This document shows, one piece after another, positions 16,331 through 24,250 of a stretch of 64,000 bases of DNA. Each line of letters opens with the position of its first letter. Within the stretch, counting starts at the first letter, position 1. A model generated the notes under the pieces. The model ran no database searches. It was not told the origin of the DNA and worked only from the letters and a program-made list of their open reading frames with translations. A program made the position numbers and the translations under genes. The DNA comes from Pseudomonadota bacterium (GTDB lineage: Bacteria; Pseudomonadota; Gammaproteobacteria; Burkholderiales; Burkholderiaceae_C). The stretch lies in assembly GCA_023387335.1 (NCBI GenBank), contig JAEWIF010000065.1, positions 1 through 64,000 on the forward strand. Reading direction: 5' to 3'.

Positions 16331-17797
16331 ATGATCCCAGCCGCCATGACAGCTTCTCCGCTCCATCCATTCGCCGTCGAAGCCATGCGCGCGCATGGCC
16401 TGCGCCCCGAGTTCAGCGCGCAGGCGCTGGAGGAGGCTGCCACGGCACGAGCGGTTCCGCGGGAGCAGCGCGGCGATGTCCGCGACCTGCGCCAACTGTG
16501 CTGGTTCTCCATCGACAACGACGACACCGCCGACCTCGACCAGCTGAGCATGGTCGAGCCGGTCGCCGGCGGCGCGGTGCGCTTGCGCGTGGCCGTGGCG
16601 GACGTCGACGCGATGGTGGCGCCGGGTGGCGCGGTGGACGCCCATGCCGACGCGAACACCACGTCGGTCTACACGGCGGCAGGCGTGTTCCCGATGCTGC
16701 CGGAAGTCCTGTCCACCGACCGCACCTCCTTGCACGAAGGGCAGGAGCGGCTGTCGGTGGTCGTCGACATGCTGGTGCAACCCGACGGCAGCGTGACCGC
16801 GTCCGAGTTGTACCGCGCCGCCGTGGTCAATCGCGCGAAGCTCACCTATGACCGCGTGTCGCGGTGGCTGGATGGCGAGGCGGACGCGCTGCCGCGGATC
16901 GCCGCCGTGCCCGGGCTCGAGCAGCAGGTGCGGCTGAACGATGCGGTGGCCACGCAGCTGCGGCAGTGGCGCCAGCGGCGCGGCGCGCTGAACGTCACCA
17001 CCATCTCCGCGCGTCCGGTGTTCCAGGACGGCCGCTTGGTCGACCTGCGGCCCGACGAGAAGAACCGGGCGAAGGATCTCATCGCCGATCTCATGATCGC
17101 GGTCAATGCCGCGACGGCACGCTTCCTGTCGCAGCGGGGCTTTCCTTCGCTGCGCCGGTTCCTGCAGTCGCCCCGGCGCTGGGATCGCATCGAGGCGCTG
17201 GCGGCGGGTTACGGCGTGACGCTGCCCACGGAGCCGGATCCGGTGGCGCTGGATCGCTTCCTGTGCCGGCGGCGGCAGGCCGATCCCGCCGGCTTCGCCG
17301 ACCTCTCGCTGCGCATCGTGAAGATGCTCGGCCCCGGCTCCTACGTCGCGGCCGCGGCGGGGGCCCGGGATCTCGGCCACTTCGGCCTGGCCGTCAGCGA
17401 CTACGCGCATTCCACCGCACCCAACCGGCGCTTCCCCGACCTGGTGACGCAGCGCCTGCTGAAGGCCGCGCTGGCCGGCGATGCGACGCCCTACGAACTG
17501 GATGTGCTGGAGCAGATCGCCCGCCACTGCACCCTGCAGGAAGACAGTGCCGCCAAGGTCGAGCGCCAGGTCCTGAAGGCCGCCGCCGCCTGGCTGCTGC
17601 AGGACCGCATCGGCACGACCTTCGATGCCATCGTCACCGGCGCATCGCCCAAGGGCACCTATGTCCGGATCGCGCAGCCTCTGGTCGAAGGGCGGCTGGT
17701 TCGCGGCCACGAGGGTGCGGATGTCGGCGACGCGCTCCAGGTGCGGCTGGCGGCAGTCGACGCGGCACAAGGCTTCATCGACTTCGAACGGGCTTGA
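16331..17797 (+). CDS. RNB-domain (RNase II/R family) exoribonuclease
   Basis: A 488-residue ribonuclease with the catalytic RNB domain. The metal-binding aspartate cluster is at residues 62-70 (SIDNDDTADLDQL). Other RNB landmarks are AVADVDAMV, YTAAGVFPMLP, SLHEGQERLSVVVDM, DYAHSTAPNRRFPDLVTQRL and an S1-like C-terminal stretch (IGTTFDAIVTGASPKGTYVR). It lacks the N-terminal cold-shock domains of full RNase II or R, as do the short RNB proteins of proteobacteria. It would degrade single-stranded RNA 3' to 5'. A second ATG at 16346 is an equally good start. It is a single-gene unit. Confidence 0.93.
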   Translation: MIPAAMTASPLHPFAVEAMRAHGLRPEFSAQALEEAATARAVPREQRGDVRDLRQLCWFSIDNDDTADLDQLSMVEPVAGGAVRLRVAVADVDAMVAPGGAVDAHADANTTSVYTAAGVFPMLPEVLSTDRTSLHEGQERLSVVVDMLVQPDGSVTASELYRAAVVNRAKLTYDRVSRWLDGEADALPRIAAVPGLEQQVRLNDAVATQLRQWRQRRGALNVTTISARPVFQDGRLVDLRPDEKNRAKDLIADLMIAVNAATARFLSQRGFPSLRRFLQSPRRWDRIEALAAGYGVTLPTEPDPVALDRFLCRRRQADPAGFADLSLRIVKMLGPGSYVAAAAGARDLGHFGLAVSDYAHSTAPNRRFPDLVTQRLLKAALAGDATPYELDVLEQIARHCTLQEDSAAKVERQVLKAAAAWLLQDRIGTTFDAIVTGASPKGTYVRIAQPLVEGRLVRGHEGADVGDALQVRLAAVDAAQGFIDFERA

Positions 17798-17854
17798 GGC
17801 TGGAGCGGCTCCCTCCGGCGGCGGCTGCGCCGAGCAGCCCGTGCAGTGCAGGCG

Positions 17855-18160
17855 TCAGCCGCAGCCCGGCAGGGCCAGTTGCCTGAGGGGCAGGCGCAGC
17901 GCGAGCAGGACCTCGTCGCCTTCCACGCGAGCCCGGCGCAGCGACTTCGCGTGCACCTGCACGACGCGTCCACCCAGCCAGACGTCCAGCACGCGCAAGT
18001 CCTGCCCCTTCAACACCGAGGCCATCGCCGCGCCGGGCGCCCCGCGCGGGACGACGAGCAGCACGCCCTCCTGCTCGGTGTGCCGACCCACGAAGTCGAG
18101 CGCCGCCGTCGTCGTCGCGAGGCTCATCGCGAAGGCGGCGGCGGACAGCAGGTGCCGCAT
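17855..18160 (-). CDS. Small hypothetical exported protein
   Basis: A 101-residue protein with a likely signal peptide (MRHLLSAAAFAMSLATTTAA) and a beta-rich remainder (GVLLVVPRG, LRVLDVWLGGRVVQVHAKSL). It has no recognised family. Its ATG is 9 bp after the stop of the MFS gene on the same strand, so the two are probably cotranscribed. The short length keeps the call modest. Confidence 0.5.
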   Translation of the reverse strand: MRHLLSAAAFAMSLATTTAALDFVGRHTEQEGVLLVVPRGAPGAAMASVLKGQDLRVLDVWLGGRVVQVHAKSLRRARVEGDEVLLALRLPLRQLALPGCG

Positions 18161-18169
18161 CGACGGCGC

Positions 18170-19414
18170 CTACGCGGCGACCAGGCGCCCGAACCGCTGC
18201 GACATCCGCTCGCGGATCGGCAGGTTCACCAGCGCCGCGAAGATCGACAGCCCGATGCACAGCCACCACACCGCGTCGTAGCTTCCCGTGCGCCCGTGGA
18301 AGTATCCGCCCGCATACACGCCGAAGAACGAGCCGACCTGGTGGCTGAGGAACACGAAGCCGAACAGCGTGGCCATGTAGCGCGTGCCGAAGAAGGTGGC
18401 GACCAGGCCCGAGGTGAGCGGCACCGTGCTCAGCCACAGCAGTCCCATGCCGGCGCCGAACAGCAGGATGCTCGCCGTGGAAAGCGGCGTGAGCACGAAC
18501 AGCAGCAGCACCGCGCCGCGCGCCCAGTACACGCCGGACAGCAGCCACTTCTTGCCGCCGTCGCGCCCGCCCAGCACGCCGGCCATGTACGCGCCGACGA
18601 CGTTGACCAGCCCCACCATCGCGATCGCCCACGACGCCACCGCGCCGGGCACGCCGCGGTCCATCAGGTACGCGGGGAAGTGCGTGGTGATGAAGGCCAG
18701 CTGGAAGCCGCAGACGAAGAAGCCGAACACCAGCAGCAGGTAGCTCGGGTGCGCGAAGGCGGTCGCGAGGATCTGCAGGTGCCCCGCAGCCGGTGCGCCC
18801 GGTGCCTTGGGACTCGCGACTGGTTGGTTCGGTTCGCCGCGCACGAACATCGCCGCGACGACGATCGCGGCGACCGCGCCCGCCATCAGCCAGGCGCCCG
18901 CGCGCCAGCCGCCCGCATCGACCAGCGACTGAGTGACCGGCACGATGACGAACTGCCCCAGCGATCCGGCCGCCGTGCCCAGGCCCAGTGCCCAGGAGCG
19001 GTGCGACTCGGGCATCAGCCGCCCCAGCGCCGCCACCGCGGTGGTGAAGGAAGCGCCGCCCATGCCCACGCCCGCCAGCACGCCCGCCGTCGCGTGGATC
19101 TGCGCCGGCGTGGTGGCGAACGCCAGGCCGACGATGCCCAGGCTGTAGAGCACGGCGCCGCCCACCATCACGCGGCGCGGACCGAAGCGGTCGGTGATGA
19201 AGCCGGCGAAGGGCTGGGTGAGGCCCCACGCCAGGTTCTGGATCGCGATGGCCAGCGCGTACACCTCGCGCGAGATGCCGACGTCGGCGCTGAGCGGCGC
19301 GGTGAACAGGCCGAAGGCGGACCGCACGCCGAAGGAGATCAGGGAGATGGCGCAGGCCGCCACCAGGGTCACGACCAGGATCGCGGGCAGCCTCGGGTTC
19401 GTCGCTTGTTGCAT
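18170..19414 (-). CDS. MFS transporter
   Basis: A 414-residue major facilitator with about twelve hydrophobic helices. The loop 2-3 signature is visible as GFITDRFGPRRVMVGG, and the centre has a charged loop (GEPNQPVASPKAPGAP). It resembles organic-acid/oxalate-formate-type MFS exchangers. The start at 19414 (MQQATNPRLP) gives the normal N-terminus just before helix 1. It is divergent from the LysR gene at 19532, which probably controls it. The substrate is unknown. Confidence 0.92.
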   Translation of the reverse strand: MQQATNPRLPAILVVTLVAACAISLISFGVRSAFGLFTAPLSADVGISREVYALAIAIQNLAWGLTQPFAGFITDRFGPRRVMVGGAVLYSLGIVGLAFATTPAQIHATAGVLAGVGMGGASFTTAVAALGRLMPESHRSWALGLGTAAGSLGQFVIVPVTQSLVDAGGWRAGAWLMAGAVAAIVVAAMFVRGEPNQPVASPKAPGAPAAGHLQILATAFAHPSYLLLVFGFFVCGFQLAFITTHFPAYLMDRGVPGAVASWAIAMVGLVNVVGAYMAGVLGGRDGGKKWLLSGVYWARGAVLLLFVLTPLSTASILLFGAGMGLLWLSTVPLTSGLVATFFGTRYMATLFGFVFLSHQVGSFFGVYAGGYFHGRTGSYDAVWWLCIGLSIFAALVNLPIRERMSQRFGRLVAA

Positions 19415-19445
19415 CCGCTGAACGTACGTCCGCGAGCGCTTGCAT

Positions 19446-19460
19446 GCGATGCGAAATCGC
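19446..19460. promoter_or_regulatory. Palindromic site between divergent MFS and LysR genes
   Basis: GCGAT-GCGAA-ATCGC is a 5+5+5 inverted repeat in the 117-bp space between the MFS start (19414) and the LysR start (19532), overlapping the smaller palindrome GCAT-GCG-ATGC (19442-19452). It is a candidate LysR operator by position only. Confidence 0.3.
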
Positions 19461-19531
19461 GGCGCCTCGCATGCGGCGCCGGAATCCCACGCGCGCACGC
19501 CTCGTGCGACGCGATGACAGAATCCCATGCC

Positions 19532-20470
19532 ATGTCGGTGCCCGTCGCTCAACTGTTCTCCCTGGACCTGGTGAAGGCATTCGTCGCCGTGGGCCGCCGC
19601 ATGAGCATCACGCAGGCCGCCGACGACCTCTGCCTCACGCAGTCGGCCGTCAGCCGGCAGATCCGCGCGCTCGAGGACCAGGTCGGCACGAAACTGTTCG
19701 ATCGCAAGCAGCGCGGCGTCGCGTTCACCGAGGCCGGCGAGCGCCTGTTCCGCACGGCCGACCACGCGGTGCAGCAGCTGCAGGAAGTCGCGGCCGACCT
19801 GCGCGGCGGCGGCTCCGCCCGCTGCGTCACGCTCACCACCACCATCGGCGTGATGGGCCTGTGGCTGCTGCCGCGGCTGGCGCGCCTGCAGGAGCGGCAT
19901 CCGCGGGTCGACGTGCGGCTGTCGGCCAGCAATGCGGTGCACGACCTGCGCGCCGACGGCCTCGGCCTGGCCGTGCGCTACGCCCGCGTGGGCACGGTGC
20001 CCGCCAACGCGGTGCGGCTGTTCGACGAGACGCTCGCGCCCGTCGCGCATCCCAGCGTTCGCGACGCGATAGCGGCGGGCGGCCACTGCCCGCTGCTGGA
20101 CTACGACGACACGCGGCCCTGGCTGCAATGGCGCCTGTGGCTGGACGAGGGCGCCTGGCGCAAGGCGCGCCGGCAGGTGATCCAGCTGAACCAGTACGAC
20201 CAGGTGATCCAGGCGGCGCTGGCGGGGCAGGGCCTCGCCATTGGCCGCATCGAGTTGCTGCAGCCGCTGATCGACAGCAGGCAGCTGGCGATCGTGGACA
20301 TCCCGTGCACGCCGGTGCGCAGCGCCTACTCGTACTGGCTGCTGCGCGCCGAGGACCAGCCGCGCGAGGACGTTCGCAAGGTCGCGCAGTGGATCTGCGA
20401 AGAGGCGCAGCGCGTGCGCGAGTGGCGCTGCGAGCAGCTCGCGCCCTACGGCGCGCGCGCGGCCGCCTGA
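19532..20470 (+). CDS. GcvA-like LysR-family regulator
   Basis: A 312-residue LysR protein. The DNA-binding part reads DLVKAFVAVGRRMSITQAAD and LCLTQSAVSRQIRALEDQVG, followed by LFDRKQRGVAFTEAGERLF. The DLCLTQSAVSRQIR helix and the W-rich effector domain (LQWRLWLDEGAWR) are typical of the GcvA subgroup. The frame is open far upstream; ATG 19532 is chosen because the helix-turn-helix then starts at the usual distance, and ATG 19514 is the alternative. It is divergent from the MFS gene. Confidence 0.9.
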   Translation: MSVPVAQLFSLDLVKAFVAVGRRMSITQAADDLCLTQSAVSRQIRALEDQVGTKLFDRKQRGVAFTEAGERLFRTADHAVQQLQEVAADLRGGGSARCVTLTTTIGVMGLWLLPRLARLQERHPRVDVRLSASNAVHDLRADGLGLAVRYARVGTVPANAVRLFDETLAPVAHPSVRDAIAAGGHCPLLDYDDTRPWLQWRLWLDEGAWRKARRQVIQLNQYDQVIQAALAGQGLAIGRIELLQPLIDSRQLAIVDIPCTPVRSAYSYWLLRAEDQPREDVRKVAQWICEEAQRVREWRCEQLAPYGARAAA

Positions 20471-20769
20471 GGCGCGACCGGCGCGTCGCCGGTCCACCAC
20501 GCGCGCAGCCGGGCTGGCCAGTCGGGCGCCGGCACCTGCCGGACATCGAAGACCGCCCGCGGCGTCATGACGCCGCGCGAGACGAACAGCCGGCCGGGAT
20601 CCGCGACCACGCGGGTCTGGCCCTTCACCAGCATCCAGTCGAGGCTGGGCCGGTGGCGGTGCGCGGGTTCGAAAGTGAGCCACAGCACGCCTTCCGTGCA
20701 GTGGACGACGGAGCCGCGCCGGAGCCGCAGCTCGAGACAGAGATTGCCGGTCAGGACATGGGTTTCCAT
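20446..20769 (-). CDS. DUF2917-domain protein
   Basis: A 107-residue protein beginning METHVLTGNLCLELRLRRGS followed by VVHCTEGVLWLTFEP, RPSLDWMLVKGQ and a final FVSRGVMTPRAVFDV. This order (L...G..L.L....G..V.C..G..W.T, then D..L..G) is that of DUF2917, small beta-rich proteins of unknown role common in betaproteobacteria. ATG 20769 is preferred; ATG 20778 and 20820 are upstream alternatives. Its 3' end overlaps the LysR gene end by 25 bp in convergent orientation. Confidence 0.7.
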   Translation of the reverse strand: METHVLTGNLCLELRLRRGSVVHCTEGVLWLTFEPAHRHRPSLDWMLVKGQTRVVADPGRLFVSRGVMTPRAVFDVRQVPAPDWPARLRAWWTGDAPVAPQAAARAP

Positions 20770-20843
20770 GGCGGCCATGTTCGGTGCCGCGCGCACCGCC
20801 TGGCTTGAGGAATCGCGCACGCCGGCATGCGGCGAGCGAATAC

Positions 20844-21731
20844 CTAGCGGCCGAGCGCCAGCACGCCTTCCTGCACCTGCCGAAGCGCGCGGCTGAGCGG
20901 CTTGTCCTTGCGCACGATCCAGGCCAGCGAGCGGGAAAGGCGCGGCGTGAGCCGGAGCACGCGCAGGCCGCGCGCGGTGGTCGGGCTGGAAACGCTCAGC
21001 GCCGGCACCACCGACCAGCCCAGGTCGGCCGCCACCATCTGCTTGATCGCTTCCACGTTGCCCAGTTCCATCAGCACGCGCGGCGAGCGCTTGGCCTGCC
21101 GGAACCAGAGGTCGATCAGCGTGCGCGTGTTGGCGCCGGTCTCGAACAGCACCAGCGGCCGTGCCGCCAGGCCGGCCGCGCTGACGCTGGCATGGTCGGG
21201 CGCCGCGCCGGCGGGCGCGATGGCGACGAAGACGTCCTCCAGCACGGGCCGGATGTCGAGCGCGCGCGAGGAGAGCGGCAGCGTCACCAGCGCGGCATCG
21301 AGCGAGTTGTCCTCCACGCGGCGCGCGATCTCGGGCGTGTTGCCGGTGCTCACGCGGATCTCCAGCAGCGGGTTGTCGCGCGAAAGGCGCTTGAGCAGCG
21401 GCGGCAGCAGGTGGATGCAGGCGGTGGCGCCGGCGCCGATGCGCACCGGCCCGCCCGGATGCTCGGTGAAGTGCTCCATCTCCGCGCGGGCATCGTCGAG
21501 CACCAGCGCCACGCGCTGGGCGTGCCGCAGCAGCGCCTCGCCGGCGCTGGTGGCGCGGATGGAACGGCCCACCCGTTCGATCAGCCGCAGCTGCAGGCGC
21601 CTCTCGAGCTCACGGATCTTCTGGCTGACGGCCGGCTGCGAGATGCCCAGGTATTCGGCCGCGCGGCTGAAGCTGCCGGTGGTCAGCACCAGCCGGAAGG
21701 TGAGGAGCTGCTCGGAGCCGATGTCGTTCAT
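20844..21731 (-). CDS. LysR-family transcriptional regulator
   Basis: A 295-residue LysR protein: LLTFRLVLTTGSFSRAAEYL, ISQPAVSQKIRELERRL, then a full effector domain. It starts 65 bp from the chosen start of the MFS gene on the opposite strand and likely regulates it. The interval is unusually rich in palindromes. The inducer is unknown. Confidence 0.92.
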   Translation of the reverse strand: MNDIGSEQLLTFRLVLTTGSFSRAAEYLGISQPAVSQKIRELERRLQLRLIERVGRSIRATSAGEALLRHAQRVALVLDDARAEMEHFTEHPGGPVRIGAGATACIHLLPPLLKRLSRDNPLLEIRVSTGNTPEIARRVEDNSLDAALVTLPLSSRALDIRPVLEDVFVAIAPAGAAPDHASVSAAGLAARPLVLFETGANTRTLIDLWFRQAKRSPRVLMELGNVEAIKQMVAADLGWSVVPALSVSSPTTARGLRVLRLTPRLSRSLAWIVRKDKPLSRALRQVQEGVLALGR

Positions 21732-21776
21732 AAGCGATGGCTATGCATTGCATAACAGCCCAAGGCTTGGCTTATG
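21729..21776. promoter_or_regulatory. Cluster of nested palindromes at a LysR/MFS divergent promoter
   Basis: Three perfect inverted repeats are packed here. CATAAGC (21729-21735, containing the LysR start codon) pairs with GCTTATG (21770-21776). TATGCA-T-TGCATA lies at 21742-21754. CCAAG-G-CTTGG lies at 21760-21770. Position and symmetry fit operator sites for the LysR protein, including autorepression at its own start codon. Binding is inferred. Confidence 0.45.
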
Positions 21777-21796
21777 GCTGCGAAGGCGGCACGATT

Positions 21797-23056
21797 GTGG
21801 CACTGCATGAGTTTCGCGTGAGTTCGCTCCTGACTTCCTCGACCACCACCGCCGCCGCCGAACCTTTCTGGAAGGTCGGCCTTCCCGCCCGCATCGTGGT
21901 GTGCCTGGGCCTGTCGCAGGTGATCGCTTGGGGAACCATGCACTACCTGATCGCGGTGTTCGCGGGACCGATGCAGCAGGCCCTGGGCTGGAGTCCGGCC
22001 TTCCTGCAAGGGGGCTTCTCGCTGGCGCTGCTGGTGATGGGCGTCTCGTCGGGCTGGATCGGCACCTGGATCGACCGCCACGGCGGCCGCGCCGCGATGA
22101 TGGCCGGCTGCTGGATCGGGGCCGTGGGCTGCCTGCTGCTGGCCACCACTCAGCACGCGGCGCAGTACGTCGTCGCGTGGGCGCTGCTGGGCCTGGCGAT
22201 GCGCCTGGCGCAGTACGACGCGGCCTTCGCTTCGCTGGCATTCATCGCGGGCGCGGGCGCGAAACGCGCGATTTCCATCGTCACGCTGTTCGGCGGCTTC
22301 GCCTCCACCGTGTTCTGGCCGGTCGGCCAGGCGTTGCAGCAGGCGCTGGGCTGGCGCGCGGCGCTGGCCTGCTACGCCGGCTTCCTCGTCCTGTGCTCGC
22401 TGCTGCACCTGGCGCTTCCCAAGGCCCGGCGGACGGAGCCGGCCGCGGCGGACGCGGTGCCGGGCAGCGTGGCGCCGCACGTGACCATCGCCGGCGCCAG
22501 GCTGCTCTACGGATTCATCGCCGTCGGCATCATCGTCCTGCAGACGGGCATGGCCGCGCACTTCATCGAGCTGCTGCGGGGGCGCGGCTGGAGCGCATCG
22601 ACCGCCGTCACCATCGCGATGCTGCTGGGCTTCGGGCAGGTCTTCGGGCGCCTGGGCGTGGTGTTCTGGGGCCATGGCGTGAACCCGGTGCGCCTCAACC
22701 TGCTGCCCGGCGCGCTGATCTGCGTCTGCCTGCTGTTCTACCTGCTGGCGGGCGGCACCGCGTGGGGCGCGGCGGCCTTCGCGTTCCTCTACGGCGCCGG
22801 CAACGGCATCGCCACCATCACGCGCGGCGCCATGCCGCTGGTGCTGTTCGACCCCGCGCAATACGGCCGCATCGTCGGCGGACTGCTGCGGCCCGCCTTC
22901 GCGCTCGCGGCCGGCGCACCGGTGGCGCTCGCGGCACTCATCAGCGCATACGGCTCGACCGTCGGCGCGGCCGCGTCGCTGGTCCTGGCCGCCACTTCGC
23001 TGGCCGCGGCCGTGCTGCTTCATCTCAAGGTCCGCCATCGGAGCACGACACCATGA
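21797..23056 (+). CDS. MFS transporter
   Basis: A roughly 419-residue major facilitator with twelve hydrophobic segments. The first helix begins at ARIVVCLGLSQVIAWGTMHYL; the loop 2-3 region reads GTWIDRHGGRAAMMAG. It lacks strong substrate-specific motifs. The frame is open from ATG 21737, but that start lies inside the palindrome-rich promoter next to the LysR start. GTG 21797 or GTG 21818 therefore seems more realistic. It is divergent from the LysR gene at 20844. What it transports is not evident. Confidence 0.88.
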   Translation: MALHEFRVSSLLTSSTTTAAAEPFWKVGLPARIVVCLGLSQVIAWGTMHYLIAVFAGPMQQALGWSPAFLQGGFSLALLVMGVSSGWIGTWIDRHGGRAAMMAGCWIGAVGCLLLATTQHAAQYVVAWALLGLAMRLAQYDAAFASLAFIAGAGAKRAISIVTLFGGFASTVFWPVGQALQQALGWRAALACYAGFLVLCSLLHLALPKARRTEPAAADAVPGSVAPHVTIAGARLLYGFIAVGIIVLQTGMAAHFIELLRGRGWSASTAVTIAMLLGFGQVFGRLGVVFWGHGVNPVRLNLLPGALICVCLLFYLLAGGTAWGAAAFAFLYGAGNGIATITRGAMPLVLFDPAQYGRIVGGLLRPAFALAAGAPVALAALISAYGSTVGAAASLVLAATSLAAAVLLHLKVRHRSTTP

Positions 23057-23111
23057 CCTCTTCCGCAAGGGCATCTTCCTCAAGACCCGCCACGAAACGA
23101 TGAAGACCTAA

Positions 23112-23438
23112 CTCTCGTCCATCGCCGCCACGCCGGGCGCGCCGGGCGAGTACGTGCACCACGCCGCGACCAAGGCGGCGATCGAGGCTTTCACGGTCGG
23201 CCTGGCGCGCGAGCTGGCGGAGAGCGGCATCCGCGTCAACGCCGTGAGTCCCGGGACCACGCTCACCGACATCCACGCGCCCGCGGGCGAACCCGGCCGG
23301 CCCTTGCGCGTGGCCGCGCGCATCCCGATGCGCCGCCCGGCGCAGGCCTCGGAGATCGCGCAAGGGATCGGGTGGCTGCCGGGCGATCGCGCCAGCTACG
23401 TCACCGGGACGGTGCTGAAGGTGGCGGGGGGCTTGTGA
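23112..23438 (+). pseudogene. Short-chain dehydrogenase, C-terminal remnant
   Basis: About 108 codons match the last 40% of a classical SDR: a degenerate SSIAAT strand, HHAATKAAIEAFTVGLAREL, GIRVNAVSPGTTLTDIH and the end DRASYVTGTVLKVAGGL. The N-terminal Rossmann half is absent; a TAA at 23109-23111 closes the frame directly upstream. In the catalytic YxxxK motif Tyr is replaced by His (HAATK). The 55 bp before it encode an unrelated peptide (LFRKGIFLKTRHETMKT) in the same frame. The end overlaps the MBL gene by 38 bp on the other strand. Confidence 0.7.
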
Positions 23439-24225
23439 GCGGCTGGTCGAGCACGGCGACCACGCCCTCCAGCTCCGGGCTGGGCGCGGGATAGCGCCGC
23501 AGCACCTCCGGGTCGTGCCCCGGGATCACGTGGTCCGGCGACTCGGCCAGCGCCCGCAGCTTGCCCCAGCCTTCGACCATGTCGCCCACGTTGAAGATGA
23601 TGGGGAAGGGCCGCTCTTCTTCCATGTTGCGGTAGTAGTGGCTGGCGTCCGACGCCAGCACCACCCAGCCGCGCCGCGTGTGCACGCGCACCGCCTGCAG
23701 GCCCATGGTGTGGCCGCCGATCAGGTGCAGGCTCAGGCCCGGCGCGAGTTCGGCGTCGCCGTCGTGGAAGCGCACGCGGCCGTCATAGACGTTCCGCACC
23801 ATGCGCAGCACGTCGAACACGCTGTACGCATCGTGCATGCAGCGGTGCGCCATGTAGCGGCCGGTGGCGTACTGCATCTCGCGGTCCTGCAGGTGGAAGG
23901 TGGCGGCCGGGAACAGGTCGCAGTTGCCCGCGTGGTCGTAGTGCATGTGCGTGACGATCACGTCGGACACTTCCGAAGCCTGCACGCCCAGCAGCGCCAG
24001 GCCTTCGGCGGGCGAGCGCAGGAAGTTGCGCTTGCGCGCATCGGCGGCCTCCTTGTTGAAGCCGGTGTCGACCACGAAGGTGCCCGAGGGCCCGCGGATC
24101 AGCCAGACGAAATAGTCCATCGGCATCGGGCCGTCGTGCGGATCGCCGCCGAGGAAGTTGACCGAAGCGGTGCGCCGGTGGTCGGCGTACTTGATCGCGT
24201 AGACGTCGTGGACGGGCAGTTGCAT
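23401..24225 (-). CDS. MBL-fold hydrolase, N-acyl homoserine lactonase-like
   Basis: A 274-residue metallo-beta-lactamase-fold protein. The metal motif HxHxDH is at residues 93-98 (VTHMHYDHAGN), with further ligands in LIGGHTMG, LASDASHYY and DHVIPGHDP. The N-terminal order (WLIRGPSGTFVVDTGF) and overall length fit the AhlD/AttM-type lactonase branch. The family opens lactone rings, either quorum-sensing acyl homoserine lactones or pathway lactones. Lying beside maleylacetate reductase and hydroxyquinol dioxygenase, a lactone formed during aromatic breakdown is a reasonable alternative substrate. Start ATG 24225 (MQLPVHDVYAI) matches family N-termini. Confidence 0.85.
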   Translation of the reverse strand: MQLPVHDVYAIKYADHRRTASVNFLGGDPHDGPMPMDYFVWLIRGPSGTFVVDTGFNKEAADARKRNFLRSPAEGLALLGVQASEVSDVIVTHMHYDHAGNCDLFPAATFHLQDREMQYATGRYMAHRCMHDAYSVFDVLRMVRNVYDGRVRFHDGDAELAPGLSLHLIGGHTMGLQAVRVHTRRGWVVLASDASHYYRNMEEERPFPIIFNVGDMVEGWGKLRALAESPDHVIPGHDPEVLRRYPAPSPELEGVVAVLDQPLTSPPPPSAPSR

Positions 24226-24250
24226 GGGTACGATGATGCCTCGACCCATG
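24223..24250. promoter_or_regulatory. Inverted repeat containing two divergent start codons
   Basis: CATGGGT (24223-24229) and ACCCATG (24244-24250) form a perfect 7-bp inverted repeat. Each arm holds one start codon: the MBL gene on the minus strand and maleylacetate reductase on the plus strand. Only 22 bp separate the two start codons, leaving no room for two separate promoters and leaders between them. Confidence 0.5.
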
